Below, one piece after another: positions 14,524 to 16,132 of a stretch of DNA of 16,132 bases (its first letter is position 1; every line of letters starts with the position of its first letter). The DNA lies in NCBI GenBank assembly GCA_964346495.1, contig CAYFUW010000047.1:1-16132 (forward strand), written 5' to 3'. The position numbers and the translations under genes were made by a program. Under the pieces are notes generated by a model. That model was given only the letters and a program-made list of their open reading frames with translations. It ran no database searches and was not told the DNA's origin. This stretch comes from JBGZFC01 sp964346495 (lineage in GTDB: Bacteria; Bacteroidota; Bacteroidia; Bacteroidales; Dysgonomonadaceae).

Positions 14524-16072
14524 TTGGCTTGGTAATTGTTTTTGTAAATAATTTTGTATATATTGATAAACAGTTATCTATCATTGTTGACTTAGTGAAT
14601 AGAGTTTCGTATCTCTCTTTAGCTTGTAAACAAAGTTTTTCATACAATTGTTTGTCTTCACAAATATTTTTTATAGCATTTGATAGCTCTTCACTATTTT
14701 TAGTCTCAACATTTAAACCTGACTCACCATGTTTGTTTACCCATGGTACACCTGAACCCAAAATATTTGTGGCTACAATCGGCTTTCCGCAAGACATAGC
14801 TTCTATTTGTACTATTGCGAACGCTTCGCTTTTTTGTATCGAACTTAAACAGAACAGTTCGCTTGCACCAAAATATGCATATTTATCTTCGTTTGATACA
14901 AATCCAAGAAGTTTTACTTTATCGCTCAGGTTGTTTTCAGCAATTCTGTTTTGCAAATCTTCTTTTAAAGGTCCATCCCCTGCTATAAGAATAACGTAGT
15001 CATCGCTTAAATATTTGGCTGCATCTACAAGATATTTGTATCCCTTGTATTCAACTAATCTGCCAACCGAGAAAATTATTTTTTTATCTGAATATTTGTT
15101 CTTAATTCCTATTACAGTGTCCTGATTTGGAGTAATTGAATTGATGCCAATAGGCAAGTATGTAGTTTTATCCTGGACACGTCTCAGGAAGGGTGACTCT
15201 TCAATATATACCGGAGTTGTACCAACAATTAAATCAGCTCTATTTATCAGCCAATTTTGAAAAGGAAGATAAAATAGTAACAATCTTTTTTGCTTATATA
15301 TATCGCTATGCCAATCTCTGTCATCTTCCATTCTTTTAAGCAGAGTTGCAATAGCTTCTTTGCCATAATCATTATCGCTGCTGCTATAAAGTGAATATGC
15401 TTCGTCAATAAAAAGCACTCCATCTAAAGCGGAATCGATAATTTTGTTTGTTTTTACAGCAGTTTGTCCAACATACTCAGCTACTAATCCGGAGCGGTCT
15501 GTTTCTACTAAATGCCCTTTTTGTAATACTCCCAACTCTTTGTAAATTTCAGCAATGATACGAGCAACAGTAGTCTTGCCTGTTCCCGGATTTCCTGTAA
15601 AAACACAGTGGTACGAAAGTTGAGATGTCTTTAATCCTTTTGCTTCTCTTTGCTGCTGAATTTTGATGAAGTTGGTCAATGTATTAATCTCTTCTTTTAC
15701 AGATGTTAGTCCAATCAATGCCATTAACTCTTCTTGCGCGTTTGATTTCAGTGAAGGATAAATTCGTTCGGTTGCTTTACTTTTATGTTTTGTCAATGCT
15801 TCTTCATTATCTTCAATTTTATATGAATCATCATTTTTGTTTAACTCTTCTTTCTCTTGGGAATCTTTATCTAACTCGCTTAATTTTAATAACTCTTTTA
15901 GCCATTTTTGTTCTGTGTCAGATATTGAGCCGTCAGCTTTTGCTATAATAGATGCAAAACGATACATCAAAATCATGTATTGTTTCATCTTTTGTTTGTC
16001 TGTTACATTAAGTAAATCTGCAATTAAAAAGATGTGAGTTGCTTCACCTTGAAGGTTTGTTGATTCTATCAT
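14471..16072 (-). CDS. chimeric ORF: TerB-like/AAA+ ATPase N-terminus fused to N-truncated family-4 glycosyltransferase
   Basis: The 533-codon frame combines two unrelated proteins. Residues about 1-70 contain a TerB-like helical segment (IIAKADGSISDTEQKWL). Residues about 110-253 are a CbbX/SpoVK-type AAA+ domain with Walker A GNPGTGKT (160-167) and Walker B VLFIDEAY (219-226). It stops after LLKRMEDDRD, where sensor 1, the arginine finger and sensor 2 should follow. From WHSDIYKQKRLLLFY (254-268) it is a GT4 glycosyltransferase with GRLVEYKGYKYLVDA (337-351), GDGP (365-368) and the E-x7-E motif Glu416/Glu424. The GT4 lacks roughly its first 100 residues, including the acceptor-binding start of the N-terminal Rossmann domain. 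The join is at about 15311-15316. Neither half should be fully functional. It overlaps the sugar transferase by 53 bp, so the GT4 half belongs to that polysaccharide operon. The cause may be a real deletion or an assembly error. Confidence 0.8.
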   Translation of the reverse strand: MIESTNLQGEATHIFLIADLLNVTDKQKMKQYMILMYRFASIIAKADGSISDTEQKWLKELLKLSELDKDSQEKEELNKNDDSYKIEDNEEALTKHKSKATERIYPSLKSNAQEELMALIGLTSVKEEINTLTNFIKIQQQREAKGLKTSQLSYHCVFTGNPGTGKTTVARIIAEIYKELGVLQKGHLVETDRSGLVAEYVGQTAVKTNKIIDSALDGVLFIDEAYSLYSSSDNDYGKEAIATLLKRMEDDRDWHSDIYKQKRLLLFYLPFQNWLINRADLIVGTTPVYIEESPFLRRVQDKTTYLPIGINSITPNQDTVIGIKNKYSDKKIIFSVGRLVEYKGYKYLVDAAKYLSDDYVILIAGDGPLKEDLQNRIAENNLSDKVKLLGFVSNEDKYAYFGASELFCLSSIQKSEAFAIVQIEAMSCGKPIVATNILGSGVPWVNKHGESGLNVETKNSEELSNAIKNICEDKQLYEKLCLQAKERYETLFTKSTMIDNCLSIYTKLFTKTITKPNEQQYETQIKPIVEKAI

Positions 16073-16079
16073 ATTTAGT

Positions 16080-16099
16080 CATTGCTGTCCCATTAAAAT
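16080..16099. repeat. additional copy of the MITE-like terminal repeat
   Basis: CATTGCTGTCCCATTAAAAT resembles the left end of the element at 7505 (CATTGCTGTCCTATAAAAAC) in the same orientation: the first 11 bases are identical, and AT and AAA follow at equivalent positions. It lies 8 bp before the start codon of the chimeric ORF. Directly outside it is ATATTTAGT (16071-16079), and ATATTTAG recurs as the last eight bases of the window (16125-16132). The rest of any element would lie beyond the window, or only a remnant remains here. Confidence 0.5.
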
Positions 16100-16100
16100 C

Positions 16101-16108
16101 CAAAATTA
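16101..16108 (-). promoter_or_regulatory. putative -7 box (TAATTTTG) upstream of the chimeric ORF
   Basis: Read on the - strand, 16108-16101 is TAATTTTG, an exact TAnnTTTG match 28 bp before the ATG at 16072. No TTTG -33 element is visible before the window ends. The predicted start of transcription would fall inside the terminal repeat at 16080-16099, so the element end may supply or reposition the promoter. Confidence 0.35.
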
Positions 16109-16132
16109 TTCTTTGAAACATTTGATATTTAG

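Noticed and set aside
14529..14999. 156-codon + strand frame antisense to the GT4 region
   Set aside because: It is opposite a clear glycosyltransferase reading frame with catalytic motifs, and the translated product has no recognisable features.

Overview
The window reads as chromosomal DNA of a Bacteroidales-type bacterium (phylum Bacteroidota), possibly reaching a contig edge on the right. Four things point there. Several genes have a TAnnTTTG box upstream, the -7 element of the main Bacteroidota sigma factor. Starts lack Shine-Dalgarno sequences and follow A/T-rich leaders. DUF4301 and DUF2141 proteins are present. MurA has the PGGDKIGRRRLD form of its active-site loop.

Positions 1-9.5 kb are mostly housekeeping. 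A tetrapyrrole-methylase-family (RsmI-like) methyltransferase, murB and murA run in one direction and probably form an operon; MurB and MurA catalyse the two steps that make UDP-MurNAc. A perfect bidirectional hairpin separates them from a convergent secreted DUF2141 protein. Next come a large M16 zinc-protease lipoprotein, a rho-independent terminator, and the fluoride channel gene crcB. Directly after the crcB stop codon lies a non-coding, hairpin-rich stretch of about 376 bp. It has imperfect terminal inverted repeats and imperfect 9-bp flanking repeats, so I read it as a MITE-like element. A convergent DUF4301 gene follows.

Positions 9.5-11.7 kb hold a divergent regulatory region and dnaK. 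A good sigma-54-like -24/-12 motif lies upstream of dnaK, and a strong terminator lies downstream.

Positions 11.7-16.1 kb are accessory DNA. On the + strand, a zinc-finger/double excisionase-fold DNA-binding protein is coupled by an ATGA overlap to an intact tyrosine recombinase. Facing them on the - strand is a fragment of an exopolysaccharide locus: a bacterial sugar transferase and, downstream, only the first 45 codons of what looks like a Wza-type export lipoprotein, ending at the recombinase side. Upstream of the sugar transferase is a 533-codon chimeric ORF. A TerB-like plus AAA+ (CbbX/SpoVK-like) N-terminal part stops after Walker B and is fused in frame to a family-4 glycosyltransferase lacking about its first 100 residues. 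A third copy of the MITE terminal repeat lies 8 bp before the start of this chimera.

The most notable observations are the chimera, the truncated export gene beside the recombinase pair, the new element family, the sigma-54-like dnaK promoter, and the Cys-to-Asp MurA active site, which predicts fosfomycin insensitivity.
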